A stretch of DNA of 50,501 nt, taken from Patescibacteria group bacterium (GTDB taxonomy: Bacteria > Patescibacteriota > Minisyncoccia > UBA6257 > GWB1-50-10). The stretch covers positions 1 to 50,501 of the forward strand of contig JASEIC010000004.1 in NCBI GenBank assembly GCA_030017555.1. The letters run 5' to 3'. The notes under the pieces are model-generated. The model did not search any database and was not told the DNA's origin. It saw only the letters and a list, made by a program, of their open reading frames with translations. Shown here piece by piece: positions 17,301 through 25,607 of the stretch. The stretch's first letter is position 1. Every line of letters begins with the position of its first letter. A program made the translations under genes and the position numbers.

Positions 17301-17532
17301 TGAAGGTTACGGAGCAGCTCATACCCTACAAGAAATGCTTACCATTAAATCAGATGATGTTTTGGGTCGTTCAGCCGCTTTTGAAGCAATAATTCGCGGT
17401 ACTGACATTAAAAAACCTAATATTCCAGCTTCGTTTAATGTTCTTGTAAATGAATTAAAATCGTTAGGACTTGCGGTTAGCTATGAATATGAGCAAAAAG
17501 AATTAGAACAACAAGAAGAAAACCATGGATAA
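14344..17532 (+). CDS. rpoB: DNA-directed RNA polymerase subunit beta
   Basis: A 1062-aa beta subunit, much shorter than the 1342 aa of E. coli because lineage-specific insertions are absent. Typical blocks are present: NLIEIQTESFKWF, GTFIINGVERVV, the rifampicin-region SQLSQFMDQVNPLAELEHKR with RRLSAMGPGG, the catalytic-region GRNFEDA-like GGNFEDAI, KLSGRHGNKGVIS and the C-terminal GGQRFGEMEVWALEGYGAA. It overlaps rpoC by 8 bp, so the two are co-transcribed. It starts 24 bp after mltG; no SD is visible. Confidence 0.98.
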   Translation: MINTFKPKVFSSYLGSVHAQPNLIEIQTESFKWFIEKGLRELFNEISPVKDHTGKELELHFSDYKFDSPKYDEEQTKEKDQTYEAALRVKLKLVNNQTKEVKVQEVYLGDFPMMTKRGTFIINGVERVVISQLVRSAGAYFTAEVFKGKKLFGAKVIPNRGAWLEIETESDGFIGVRIDRKRKAPVTQLLRIFGLKDNNAILKAFADIDRGEIKHIEATLKKDDAQNQDESFLGIHQRLRPGDLTTTDNARQLIEAMFFRFDRYDLSRVGRFKFNQRLNLSSKKTSGLLDQDDLTALVREIIRLNNDPRAKEDDIDHLGNRRVRAVGELVQSRLRVGFARLRRGVQDRMSTFDRRLLQPVQLVNYKLLTAVVRDFFASSQLSQFMDQVNPLAELEHKRRLSAMGPGGLTRERAGFEVRDVHPSYYGRICPIQTPEGANIGLVSYLANYARINELGFIETPYSKVKKGIITSEIIWLDAIEEQKYNIVQSDLSADVKGHIFEKVVAARINGVPGTCDRDEVDFIDVSPNQLVSISTSLIPFLEHDDANRALMGSNMQRQGVPSVKSQMPLVGTGQEEKAARDSEQMVISDVDGTVLEIDGRAIIIKTSSGNKTFPLLKFKRSNQSTCISQKPIVKVGDKVKKGTLLADGPATNQGVLSLGQNLLVAFLPWRGGNFEDAIILSERVARDDRFTSIHIETFICSVRDTKLGPELTTPDIPNVSEDKLRNLDEEGIVRIGAEMRVGDILVGKISPKGESELSSEERLLRAIFGEKARDVKDTSLTLPHGKQGRVIGIKIFARDKGDKLEPGIIKKIQIEVAQLRKIKAGDKLSGRHGNKGVISQIRPVEDMPYLEDGTPVDIVLNPLGVASRMNLGQILETHLGFAAFKQGYRAVVPNFVGADEKDIEEELVKAGLSPTGKVKVFDGVTGNVFREPVTVGFIYMMKLSHLVEDKIHMRSTGPYSLITQQPLGGKAQLGGQRFGEMEVWALEGYGAAHTLQEMLTIKSDDVLGRSAAFEAIIRGTDIKKPNIPASFNVLVNELKSLGLAVSYEYEQKELEQQEENHG

Positions 17533-20500
17533 AAACACAAATCTTAAATACATTTCAATAAAAGTTGCCTCACCTGAGGAAATACTTGCTTGGTCGCATG
17601 GCGAAATTATTAAGCCGGAAACTTTAAATTATAGAACTCAACGACCAGAAAAAGACGGTTTATTTTCTGAACGAATTTTCGGTCCAACCAAAGATTATGA
17701 ATGTTATTGTGGTAAGTATAAAAAGGTAAGATATAAAAATTTAGTTTGTGAAAAATGCGGCGTCGAAGTTACTCGGTCGGTTGTTCGAAGAGAGCGAATG
17801 GGTCACATAACTTTAGCGGCGCCAGTTGCTCATGTTTGGTTTTTAAGAACCGTACCTTCACGGCTTAGTCTTCTTTTGGATATTTCCGTGCCTAAACTGG
17901 AAAAAGTTATTTATTACGCCGCTTATATCGTGACTAATGTTAATGATGAAAATAAGCTTCGCGCTCTCAATTCTATTGATAAAGAATTTAAATCAATTAA
18001 ACGTGATAAAAAACGCGAGGTGAAATTTATTAATGAAGAAGCGGAAAACTTAAAAACTATTTTAACCTCGCTTCGACCTGGATTGATTTTAAGCGAAACG
18101 GAATATTACGGCTTAGCTGAACGTTTTGGCGATGTTTTTGAGGCTGATCGAGGCGCGGGAGCGGTTAGAAAGATTTTGGAGCAAATTGATTTGAAGGTTG
18201 CGGCACGCGAGCTTAATAAAGAATTTAAAAATGTGAAAGATGAGAATAGGATGCGTCGACTTTCGCGTCGATTACGTCTTATTCAGTCTCTTCTTAAAGC
18301 AAATCTTCGGCCCGAATGGATGATTCTTACGGTTTTGCCGGTATTACCGCCGGAACTTCGACCAATGGTTCCATTGGATGGCGGTCGTTATGCTACAGCC
18401 GATTTAAATGACCTTTATCGCCGTGTTATTAATAGAAATAACCGCCTTAAGAAGCTTATTGATTTGAAGTCACCCGATGTCATTGTTACCAACGAAAAAA
18501 GAATGCTTCAAGAAGCCGTTGATGCTTTAATTGATAATTCGGCGAGATTAGGAAGTCAAATGCTTTCAACCAGGCGTCGTCCGCTTAGGTCGCTAGCTGA
18601 TATGTTAAAGGGAAAGCAAGGACGTTTTCGTCAGAACCTTCTCGGTAAAAGAGTTGATTACTCCGGTCGTTCGGTAATTGTTGTTGGTCCGGAACTTAAA
18701 CTTAATCAATGCGGTTTGCCGAAAAATATGGCCCTTGAGCTTTTCCGTCATTTTGTGATTAACAAAATTATTGAACGCGGACTCGCTTATAATATCAAAC
18801 AAGCTAATCGTCTTATTGAACAAGGGTTGCCTGAAGTTTGGGCGATTTTAGAAGAAGTTATCTCGAATAAAATGGTACTTTTAAACCGCGCACCTACTTT
18901 ACACCGTTTAGGCATTCAGGCATTCAAACCTCTTCTTATTGAAGATTTAGCCATTAGAATTCCGCCGCTTGTCTGTGCCGCATTTAATGCTGATTTTGAT
19001 GGCGATCAGATGGCGGTTCATTTACCTCTTACACTAGAGGCTCAATATGAAGCTCGTGAACTTATGGATGCTAATCATAATCTTTTAAAACCCGCTAACG
19101 GTGATCCGATTGTAAGTCCTACGCAAGATATTGTTTTAGGATGTTATTTTTTAACTAAGATCATTAAAAACGGGAAGGGGGAAGGGAAGATTTTTTCCGG
19201 TTTTAGAGAAGTAGAGCATGCTTATGAAAACGGTTTTCTCGACATAAACGCGCTTATTAAGATTAAAGTTGAAGGAAAGTTTACTGAAACTACTTATGGC
19301 CGTCTTATTTTCAATAATGTTTTACCTCCAGATTTTGGTTTTAAAAATATTCATTTTAATAGAAAGCTTTTATCCAAATTAGTCTCCGAAATTATTGAAC
19401 GTTACGGCATTGAAGATACTCACGAATATTTAGATAAAATTAAAGATTTAGGTTATACTTACGCAACCACGTCGTCAATTACTTGGGGTATGGGCGATAC
19501 TAGAATTCCGGAAGGAAAGGAAAAAATTATCAAAGAAGCTGATAAAAAAATAAGGGTTGTTGATGAACAATTTCATGAAGGTCTTTTAACTGAAAAAGAG
19601 AAAAAAGAAAAAGCAATAAGTATTTGGACTGAAACTTTGGATAAAATTTGGGGTTTAGTACCGCAGACTTTAGATCCAAAAAATCCGATTTATACAATCA
19701 TTGATTCTGGTGCGCGTGGTAGTTGGTCTCAACCTAATCAGATGATGGGCATGAAGGGTTTGGTGATTAACCCGCAGGGTGAAATTATTGAATTGCCCGT
19801 GAAATCTTCATTTAAAGAAGGATTAAGAATTTTAGAATACTTTATTTCAACTCATGGCGCTCGAAAAGGTTCTACTGATACCGCTTTAAAAACCGCATCG
19901 GCCGGATATCTTACTCGCAGATTAGTTGACGTATCTCAGGATATATTTATTAGAGAAGAAGATTGTAAAACGAACGAGGGAATTAATATTTATAGAAAAG
20001 AAGGTGATGAGTATAGTTATGTTTTTGCTGATCGATTGTATTCACGCGCAAGTCTTGAAGATATCAGAATTGAGAGAAAACTTATTGTGAGAGCCGGAGA
20101 AGTAATAACGCGCGCGTCAGCTAAACTTATTCAAGCATCAAATATTGAGACGGTTAGAGTTCGTTCGCCAATTTATTGCAAGACTTTTCATGGAATTTGC
20201 GCTACCTGTTATGGTCTTGATTTAGCGAGAGGTAAACCAATTGTGGTTGGAGAAGCGGTGGGTATTGTCGCCGCTCAATCAATTGGCGAGCCTGGTACTC
20301 AGCTTACTATGAGAACTTTCCATATTGGCGGCGTGGCAGCGGTTGATATCACTCATGGTTTACCGCGCGTTGAAGAAATCTTCGAAGCTCGGCCGCCAAA
20401 AGGCAAGGCGCCAATTGCTCGAGCAGACGGTATTGTTCAAATTATTGAAGAAAAAGGGCTTATTAAAGTTATTAAAGTGAAACAAGCGATAATGAAAAAA

Positions 20501-21190
20501 GGGAAAAAACCCAAACCAGTTGTTGATGAATATGTTGTGTCAGCCGGTGTTAGTCTTTTTATTAAAGAAGGTGACAAAGTTTGTAAGGGCGACCAACTTT
20601 CTGAAGGGCCACTCGATTTAAGAGAAATTCTCGCTTATCGCGATGCAGAAACGGTTGAACACTATATTATTAATGAAGTTCAGAAAATTTATGTTGCTGA
20701 AGGCGCTTCAATAAACGATAAACACATCGAAATAATTGTAAGACAAATGTTATCTCGTTTGCTTATTACCGAGCCAGGCGATACCAATTTTATGGTTGGC
20801 GATGTTACTGATAAATCAGAATTTATTCGGGTTAACAAAGAAATGAAGAAATTGAAGAAACAGCCAGCCAAAGCCGTACTTAAAGTTTTGGGCATAACTC
20901 GCGTTGCTCTTGATTCTCCAAGTTTCCTTTCAGCAGCTTCTTTTCAGGAGACAAGTCGTGTTTTGGTTAGTGCTGCGGTAGAAGGCAAAATTGATACACT
21001 TCAAGGCTTAAAAGAAAATGTGATCATCGGGAAACTTATCCCGGCAGGCATAGGTCTTCGTGGTATACCCGAAGAAGCAATAAAAAAGATAAAAGAAGAA
21101 AGTAAACCTTTTGAACCCGTAGTTGAACAAGTTTCAGTTTCTCACGATACAGAAACGGTCGCGGAAGAAAAGTCTGATTTGACCTTGTAA
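17525..21190 (+). CDS. rpoC: DNA-directed RNA polymerase subunit beta'
   Basis: A 1221-aa beta' subunit. The N-terminal zinc site has Cys60, Cys62, Cys75 and Cys78. The catalytic Mg motif NADFDGD is at 488-494. The second zinc site is CKTFHGICATCYG. The bridge-helix/trigger-loop region (GARGSWSQPNQMMGMKG, STDTALKTASAGYLTRRLVD) and the C-terminal GIGLRG block are present. It overlaps rpoB and is followed 29 bp later by rpsF. It is shorter than the E. coli protein (1407 aa), as is usual in CPR genomes. Confidence 0.98.
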   Translation: MDKNTNLKYISIKVASPEEILAWSHGEIIKPETLNYRTQRPEKDGLFSERIFGPTKDYECYCGKYKKVRYKNLVCEKCGVEVTRSVVRRERMGHITLAAPVAHVWFLRTVPSRLSLLLDISVPKLEKVIYYAAYIVTNVNDENKLRALNSIDKEFKSIKRDKKREVKFINEEAENLKTILTSLRPGLILSETEYYGLAERFGDVFEADRGAGAVRKILEQIDLKVAARELNKEFKNVKDENRMRRLSRRLRLIQSLLKANLRPEWMILTVLPVLPPELRPMVPLDGGRYATADLNDLYRRVINRNNRLKKLIDLKSPDVIVTNEKRMLQEAVDALIDNSARLGSQMLSTRRRPLRSLADMLKGKQGRFRQNLLGKRVDYSGRSVIVVGPELKLNQCGLPKNMALELFRHFVINKIIERGLAYNIKQANRLIEQGLPEVWAILEEVISNKMVLLNRAPTLHRLGIQAFKPLLIEDLAIRIPPLVCAAFNADFDGDQMAVHLPLTLEAQYEARELMDANHNLLKPANGDPIVSPTQDIVLGCYFLTKIIKNGKGEGKIFSGFREVEHAYENGFLDINALIKIKVEGKFTETTYGRLIFNNVLPPDFGFKNIHFNRKLLSKLVSEIIERYGIEDTHEYLDKIKDLGYTYATTSSITWGMGDTRIPEGKEKIIKEADKKIRVVDEQFHEGLLTEKEKKEKAISIWTETLDKIWGLVPQTLDPKNPIYTIIDSGARGSWSQPNQMMGMKGLVINPQGEIIELPVKSSFKEGLRILEYFISTHGARKGSTDTALKTASAGYLTRRLVDVSQDIFIREEDCKTNEGINIYRKEGDEYSYVFADRLYSRASLEDIRIERKLIVRAGEVITRASAKLIQASNIETVRVRSPIYCKTFHGICATCYGLDLARGKPIVVGEAVGIVAAQSIGEPGTQLTMRTFHIGGVAAVDITHGLPRVEEIFEARPPKGKAPIARADGIVQIIEEKGLIKVIKVKQAIMKKGKKPKPVVDEYVVSAGVSLFIKEGDKVCKGDQLSEGPLDLREILAYRDAETVEHYIINEVQKIYVAEGASINDKHIEIIVRQMLSRLLITEPGDTNFMVGDVTDKSEFIRVNKEMKKLKKQPAKAVLKVLGITRVALDSPSFLSAASFQETSRVLVSAAVEGKIDTLQGLKENVIIGKLIPAGIGLRGIPEEAIKKIKEESKPFEPVVEQVSVSHDTETVAEEKSDLTL

Positions 21191-21219
21191 TTAAACTTTG
21201 ATACTTTAGAGATACTATT

Positions 21220-21651
21220 ATGGATAAAAAGGAAGTATTAGAAAACATTTATGAATTCACTTTTGTGAGTTTAATTGAAATGTCGCCGAAAATTCGTCAA
21301 ATAATTGAAAAAAATACCGGCGTTGTTATTCTCGAAAAAGAACTTCAAAAAATAAGATTGGCTTATCCTGTTAAAAAACAACAATACGGTTTTTTGGGTA
21401 TGATTGAATTTAAAGTAAAACCAAATTCAATTGAGACAATCACAAAAGATATAAAACTGGAAAATAATATAATTCGGAATCTGATTTGCAGTCTGAAATT
21501 TAAAAAACCTTCGGAGCATAAGAGAAAAAATCAGTATAGTAGAGATAATAAAGATAGGATTGGGGCAATATCAAGGGTCGCTAAAAAGACAGCGGATACT
21601 GGATTAACCAATGAAGCGCTCGAGAAGAAAATCGAAGAAATATTAAAATAA
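21220..21651 (+). CDS. rpsF: small ribosomal subunit protein bS6 (divergent)
   Basis: A 143-aa protein that is weakly conserved but fits bS6. LAYPVKKQQYGFLGMIEF matches the family core (LAYPI.K...G.Y....F), and DIKLENNIIRNLIC matches the following helix. A basic C-terminal tail (about 90-143) is longer than usual. The strongest support is position: it is followed by ssb and rpsR, the classical rpsF-ssb-rpsR operon. It helps form the 30S platform with bS18. The leader is short, with ATACTAT just before ATG 21220. Confidence 0.85.
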   Translation: MDKKEVLENIYEFTFVSLIEMSPKIRQIIEKNTGVVILEKELQKIRLAYPVKKQQYGFLGMIEFKVKPNSIETITKDIKLENNIIRNLICSLKFKKPSEHKRKNQYSRDNKDRIGAISRVAKKTADTGLTNEALEKKIEEILK

Positions 21652-21699
21652 AAAATATCTTTTTAGTCGGGAAGGTATTTGCATTGCAAAAATCTTCAG

Positions 21700-22164
21700 A
21701 TGAATTTAAATAAAGTTTTTTTAATAGGAAGATTGACTGCAGATCCGCAGCTTCGTACCACGCCTGCCGGACAATCGGTTGCGAGTTTTTCAATTGCCAC
21801 GAATCGTGTTTGGGTCAATAAACAAGGAGAAAAACAAGAAGATGTCCAATTTCATAATGTTGTTGTTTGGGGAAGGCAAGCAGAAGTGGCAAACCAATTT
21901 TTAAAGAAAGGCGGATTAGTGTTGGTTGAGGGTAGGATTCAGACAAGAAATTGGCAAGATAAACAAGGACAGAAGCGTTGGACAACCGAAATTATTTGTG
22001 AGAGAATACAACTTGGTCCAAGAAGCGGTGGATTTAGTCCTGATCGGGCGCCAATGTCTAGCGCTACTGACCAGAAAATTCCTGCCGATGTTATCAAAGA
22101 AGAATTACCCGAGATTAATATAGATGATAGCGGTGAGATAAAACCAGAGGATATCCCGTTTTAA
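21700..22164 (+). CDS. ssb: single-stranded DNA-binding protein
   Basis: A 154-aa SSB with an N-terminal OB fold (MNLNKVFLIGRLTADPQLR, SVASFSIATNRVW, FHNVVVWGRQAEV, KGGLVLVEGRIQTRNW) and an acidic tail ending EDIPF, the docking site for partner proteins. I chose ATG 21700, because SSBs begin just before the N-K-V-x-L-I-G block; an in-frame TTG at 21679 would add only MHCKNLQ. It coats single-stranded DNA in replication and repair and lies between rpsF and rpsR as usual. Confidence 0.95.
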   Translation: MNLNKVFLIGRLTADPQLRTTPAGQSVASFSIATNRVWVNKQGEKQEDVQFHNVVVWGRQAEVANQFLKKGGLVLVEGRIQTRNWQDKQGQKRWTTEIICERIQLGPRSGGFSPDRAPMSSATDQKIPADVIKEELPEINIDDSGEIKPEDIPF

Positions 22165-22190
22165 AATAATATTTTAATATTTTGATTATT

Positions 22191-22391
22191 ATGAGACAGT
22201 GTGTTTTTTGTTCACAAAATGCAAAAGAAATAGATTACCGTGAGGTTGAAACCTTGAGGCGTTTTGTTTCAAGTCAAGCAAAAATTATTGATCCGCGCCA
22301 TACTGGTCTTTGCGCTAAGCATCAGCGACGCGTTGCTCGCGCGATAAAACGAGCGAGAATTATTGGTCTTTTGCCGTTTGTTAGAAGGTAG
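22191..22391 (+). CDS. rpsR: small ribosomal subunit protein bS18
   Basis: A 66-aa basic protein. It starts MRQCVFCSQNAKEIDYREVE, then LRRFVSSQAKIIDPRHTGLC and KHQRRVARAIKRARIIGLLP, all typical of bS18. The CxxC with a later Cys suggests the zinc-binding form. ATG 22191 is preferred; an in-frame TTG at 22182 would add three residues. It is the last gene of the rpsF-ssb-rpsR operon. Confidence 0.96.
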   Translation: MRQCVFCSQNAKEIDYREVETLRRFVSSQAKIIDPRHTGLCAKHQRRVARAIKRARIIGLLPFVRR

Positions 22392-22429
22392 TTTTTGATT
22401 TTTACTAATTTTATATCTTAAGATCATTT

Positions 22430-22975
22430 ATGGATCTTTTTATTTTTCAAAGCATCCATTCGTTTGCTGATAAATTCAAGATTTTAGATTTTTTTGGAGT
22501 TTTTTTAGCCGATTATTTGCCTTATCTTTTATTTATCGCGGTGTTAGTTTTTTTGTGGCGGGAAAAATTAAAAAAACGCAAACTTATTATTCTTTTTTCG
22601 TTGGTTTTGGCAGTAATTATTTCTTGGGGGTTTTTAGTCGACGTTATTAGATTTTTTTATGATCGACCAAGACCGTTTTTAACCCTTAGTTTTGTGCCGC
22701 TTATTGATGAGTCATCGCCGTCTTTTCCATCACGACACGCGGCTGTTCTTTTTGCTGTTGCTTTTGTTATTTTTTCTTTTAACAAAAAATGGGGTTACTG
22801 GTTTTTTGGTTTAGTATTTTTAGTTGGTTTAGCGCGAATTTTCGTTGGTGTTCATTGGCCCTCTGATATTTTAGGCGGTTTTGTTACTGCTCTTTTGTCA
22901 TTTTTGATTGTTAACAAATTGATTCTGCAAACAGAGGAAGATAAAGAGATAAATCTTTCTAAAATAGGAGAATAA
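22430..22975 (+). CDS. PAP2-family membrane phosphatase (undecaprenyl-diphosphatase-like)
   Basis: A 181-aa protein with about five to six membrane segments. The three PAP2 phosphatase motifs are present: DRPRPF (K/R-x6-RP type), PSFPSRHAAVLF (PSGH type, with Ser-Arg-His) and ARIFVGVHWPSDILGG (S-R-x5-H-x3-D type). Related enzymes (BcrC/PgpB) regenerate undecaprenyl phosphate from its diphosphate for peptidoglycan and O-antigen-like synthesis. Substrate cannot be told from sequence. It lies alone after rpsR. Confidence 0.88.
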   Translation: MDLFIFQSIHSFADKFKILDFFGVFLADYLPYLLFIAVLVFLWREKLKKRKLIILFSLVLAVIISWGFLVDVIRFFYDRPRPFLTLSFVPLIDESSPSFPSRHAAVLFAVAFVIFSFNKKWGYWFFGLVFLVGLARIFVGVHWPSDILGGFVTALLSFLIVNKLILQTEEDKEINLSKIGE

Positions 22976-23000
22976 TAAAAAGTGGAGTTGCGAAATAAAA

Positions 23001-23028
23001 ATCCCTCCAGTCCATGAACTGGAGGGAT
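23001..23028 (-). terminator. terminator downstream of tRNA-Leu (minus strand)
   Basis: ATCCCTCCAGT (23001-23011) and ACTGGAGGGAT (23018-23028) form a perfect 11-bp stem with a 6-nt loop. Read on the minus strand it is followed by TTTTTATTT, so it ends transcripts coming from tRNA-Leu. It may also act weakly on the PAP2 gene from the other side. Confidence 0.75.
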
Positions 23029-23136
23029 AGTGATGTAATAATTGGTTTAATTTTTTTCTCGATAGCGTTTTTCCGACCCCACCAGTTAAAATATTTATTA
23101 ATCCCATAATGTTTCTATTATAACATAAGTTACTAC

Positions 23137-23222
23137 TGGTGCTTGGGGGGAGAGTCGAACTCCCACGGGCTTGCGCCCAAAGGTTTTTGAGACCTTCGCG
23201 TATACCATTCCGCCACCCAAGC
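23137..23222 (-). tRNA. tRNA-Leu (anticodon CAA)
   Basis: On the minus strand the acceptor stem GCTTGGG (from 23222) pairs with CCCAAGC; the anticodon arm is AAGGT-CTCAAAA-ACCTT, giving anticodon CAA (codon UUG). A long variable arm (GGGCGCAAGCCC) marks a class II tRNA, and the T arm contains GTTCGAC. The 3' CCA is encoded (23137-23139). Confidence 0.95.
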
Positions 23223-23231
23223 GTATCTTTG

Positions 23232-23397
23232 TTGATACTGCCATAAAAAGAAGTTAGAGTAAACCCAGTAGTAGAAACTTGATCATTTGCAGAATTCACT
23301 ATGCGAACCAATCAAGTTTTCACTACTGGGTAAAGAAAAACAAAAACAATTTTTAGAAGAATATTTAACCTCGAGGAAAAATCGGGGTTTTTATTTT
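23232..23397 (+). ncRNA. candidate small RNA built from an AGTAGTG-family hairpin
   Basis: On the plus strand TTGATA (23232-23237), 17 nt and TAGAGT (23255-23260) form a possible promoter. CCCAGTAGTAGAAACTTGAT (23264-23283) then pairs with ATCAAGTTTTCACTACTGGG (23311-23330), and the hairpin at 23367-23389 with its T-run ends the unit. Its first arm is complementary over 20 positions (one G-U) to the start-proximal arm 5183-5202 and nearly so to 33870-33888, so it could act in trans. No coding frame is apparent. Alternatively it is a decayed leader element on the minus strand between topA and tRNA-Leu. Confidence 0.4.
23367..23397 (+). terminator. plus-strand terminator at the topA 3' end
   Basis: AACCTCGA (23367-23374) pairs with TCGGGGTT (23382-23389; one U-G) and is followed by TTTATTTTTT. 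Read on the minus strand the stem has a C-A mismatch and no U-run, so it acts on plus-strand transcripts. No plus-strand protein gene lies just upstream, which supports a small RNA in 23232-23397. Confidence 0.6.
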
Positions 23398-25607
23398 TTC
23401 AATTTATGCGGATTGTGATTTAGGCACGTTTTATTACTACACCTCTCGGGAATTGTTTTTGTTCCTTCCATTATTAATGATCCGCAAATATTGCATTTAT
23501 TGCCGGTTGGGCGTGATTTTATAATAAATTTACAATCCGGATAATTAGAACAGCTGTAAAATACGCCAAATCGTCCTCGCCGGCCAGTAAGCTCGCCCTT
23601 ATTGCATTCGGGGCAGGTAATGCCAGTTTTGTTTTTAGTTTCTTCTTCTTCGCTTTTTTTCACATATTTGCATTTTGGATAATTAGAACAAGCAATAAAT
23701 TTACCAAATCGTCCTTCGCGTTCAATAAGTTTTCCTCCGTGAGTTGGCGGACATTTTGGGCAAGATTCACCGGTTTCTTTTGGCGGCTCCATTGTATTGC
23801 CATCAATTTTTCTTGCGCCCAGACAATCGGGAAATTCTCGGCAACTTAAGAATTTTCCAGTGCGGCCGAGCTTAATAAGCATTGTACCGTGACCTTCGTC
23901 TAAAGGGCATTTAAATCTTCGATCTTCGCCAAGAGTAGTGATTTTTTCAGTATCTTTTGTTTTATGTTTTACATCTTTTGAAAAAGGTCCATAAAAATCT
24001 TTTAAGGTTTTAGTGTAATCGCGTTTGCCAAGAGCAATTTCATCCAGATCGTTTTCCATTTCTGCGGTAAAAGAATCGCTAATATAAGTTGTGAAGTTCT
24101 GTTCTAGGAAAGTGCTTACCACATCGCCGGTATCAGTTGGTTTTAGCGATCTTTCTTCTTTTTCTACATACCCGCGCGCAAGTAAGGTAGAAATAATTGT
24201 GGCGTAAGTTGAAGGACGGCCGATTTCTCTTTTTTCCAGTTCTTTAATGAGGCCGGCTTCAGTGTATCTGGCTAGTGGTTCGGTTTGTTTTTCTTCGCTT
24301 CCAATATCATTTAGTTTAAGCGGTTCTTTTTCTTTTAATTTTGGCAGTTCTATTTCTTCGCCGTTTGCGCGCGGATCAGCCCTAAGCCAACCGGGAAATA
24401 AAATAACGCTTCCGGAAATAGAAAAATTCGGTATTGATTCTCCTTCGGTTATATTCGCAGAAACTTTTGTGCGGAGTATTTTTGCATTAGCCATTTGAGA
24501 TGCAATGGTTCGTTCTCTGATTAAAGTGTAGAGTTTTTTCTGATCCTCGGTGCTACCGGCGTTTTTAATTGCAATTTTTGACGGTCGGATTGCTTCGTGA
24601 GCTTCTTGGGCGCTTTTACTTTTTGTTTTATAAGTACGCGGTTCTAAATATTCTTTTCCAAACGTTGATTCAATCTCATGATAAATTTGACCCAAAACAT
24701 CCTTGCTTAATGCAGGGCTATCTGTGCGCATATAAGAAATAAAACCTTGTTCGTAAAGTTTTTGAGCAATAGACATAGTGCGGGATGGTGAATATCCTAA
24801 GCGGGAACTTGCCGCTTGTTGTAAAGTTGAAGTAATAAACGGTGGTTTTGGCGAACGTTTTACTTCGGTTTCTTTAATTTGAACAATTTGCCATTGATGG
24901 GCGCGAGCAATTTTTATGATTCTTTGAACTTCTTCTATATTTTTTGGTTCTTTTTCGCAAGTAAGAAAGAGGATTTTCTTTTTATTTGTTTCTCCGCCAG
25001 AGGCGGATCCGCCTTCGACGGAAAATCTTCCTGTGATTACCCAGAATTTTTCTGGAATGAAAGCGCGAATTTCCCGCTCACGCTCCATTAAAATGCGGAG
25101 GGCGGGGGATTGGACGCGGCCAGCAGAAAGTCCATAGCGAACCTTTTTCCAGATTAGACCTGAAAGGTCATAGCCAACAAGACGATCAAGCACTCGACGG
25201 GCTTCTTGAGCTTTTAATAGGTTTAAATCAATATCTCGCGGGTGTTCTAGAGCTTCTTTTACCGCACCTTCGGTAATTTCGTAAAATACAATTCGTTTTG
25301 GATTTTTTAAATCACAAGCTTCTTTTATGTGCCAGGCAATAGATTCTCCTTCGCGATCAGGGTCAGTGGCGAGATATATATTTTCAGCTTTTTTTGCTAA
25401 TTTTTTGATTTCTTCAACGATTTTTTCTTTACCTTTTGAAATTTCATAATGGGGGATAAACCCGCCGGAAATATCAATGGCTTTTTTATTGTTTTTGGGT
25501 AGATCGCGAATATGTCCTACGCTTGCGTGGACTTCGAATGATGGGTCAAGATATTTTGAAATTGTTTTCGTTTTTGTCGGACTCTCAACAATAACTAGAT
25601 TTTTCAT
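23391..25607 (-). CDS. topA: DNA topoisomerase I
   Basis: A 738-aa type IA topoisomerase that relaxes negative supercoils. The TOPRIM domain starts MKNLVIVESPTKTKTISKYL and contains LATDPDREGESIAWH. The catalytic Tyr (about 292) sits in FISYMRTDSPALS. Four C-terminal zinc-ribbon repeats follow (CPLDEGHG..CREFPDC, CPKCPPTHGG..CSNYPKC, CPECNKGELT..CSNYPDC, CNICG..CSNKTC). Residues around FSVEGGSASGGETN come from two adjacent TCCGCC palindromes inserted in frame (24993-25022). dprA overlaps its start by 4 bp, as in many bacteria. Confidence 0.97.
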   Translation of the reverse strand: MKNLVIVESPTKTKTISKYLDPSFEVHASVGHIRDLPKNNKKAIDISGGFIPHYEISKGKEKIVEEIKKLAKKAENIYLATDPDREGESIAWHIKEACDLKNPKRIVFYEITEGAVKEALEHPRDIDLNLLKAQEARRVLDRLVGYDLSGLIWKKVRYGLSAGRVQSPALRILMEREREIRAFIPEKFWVITGRFSVEGGSASGGETNKKKILFLTCEKEPKNIEEVQRIIKIARAHQWQIVQIKETEVKRSPKPPFITSTLQQAASSRLGYSPSRTMSIAQKLYEQGFISYMRTDSPALSKDVLGQIYHEIESTFGKEYLEPRTYKTKSKSAQEAHEAIRPSKIAIKNAGSTEDQKKLYTLIRERTIASQMANAKILRTKVSANITEGESIPNFSISGSVILFPGWLRADPRANGEEIELPKLKEKEPLKLNDIGSEEKQTEPLARYTEAGLIKELEKREIGRPSTYATIISTLLARGYVEKEERSLKPTDTGDVVSTFLEQNFTTYISDSFTAEMENDLDEIALGKRDYTKTLKDFYGPFSKDVKHKTKDTEKITTLGEDRRFKCPLDEGHGTMLIKLGRTGKFLSCREFPDCLGARKIDGNTMEPPKETGESCPKCPPTHGGKLIEREGRFGKFIACSNYPKCKYVKKSEEEETKNKTGITCPECNKGELTGRRGRFGVFYSCSNYPDCKFIIKSRPTGNKCNICGSLIMEGTKTIPERCSNKTCLNHNPHKLKK

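Noticed and set aside
23263-23331. Miniature transposon (MITE) explanation for the AGTAGTG arms
   Set aside because: No target-site duplications were seen, internal sequences are unrelated, sizes differ (69, 134 and 131 bp), and two copies end one base before an ATG. Not excluded, but less likely.
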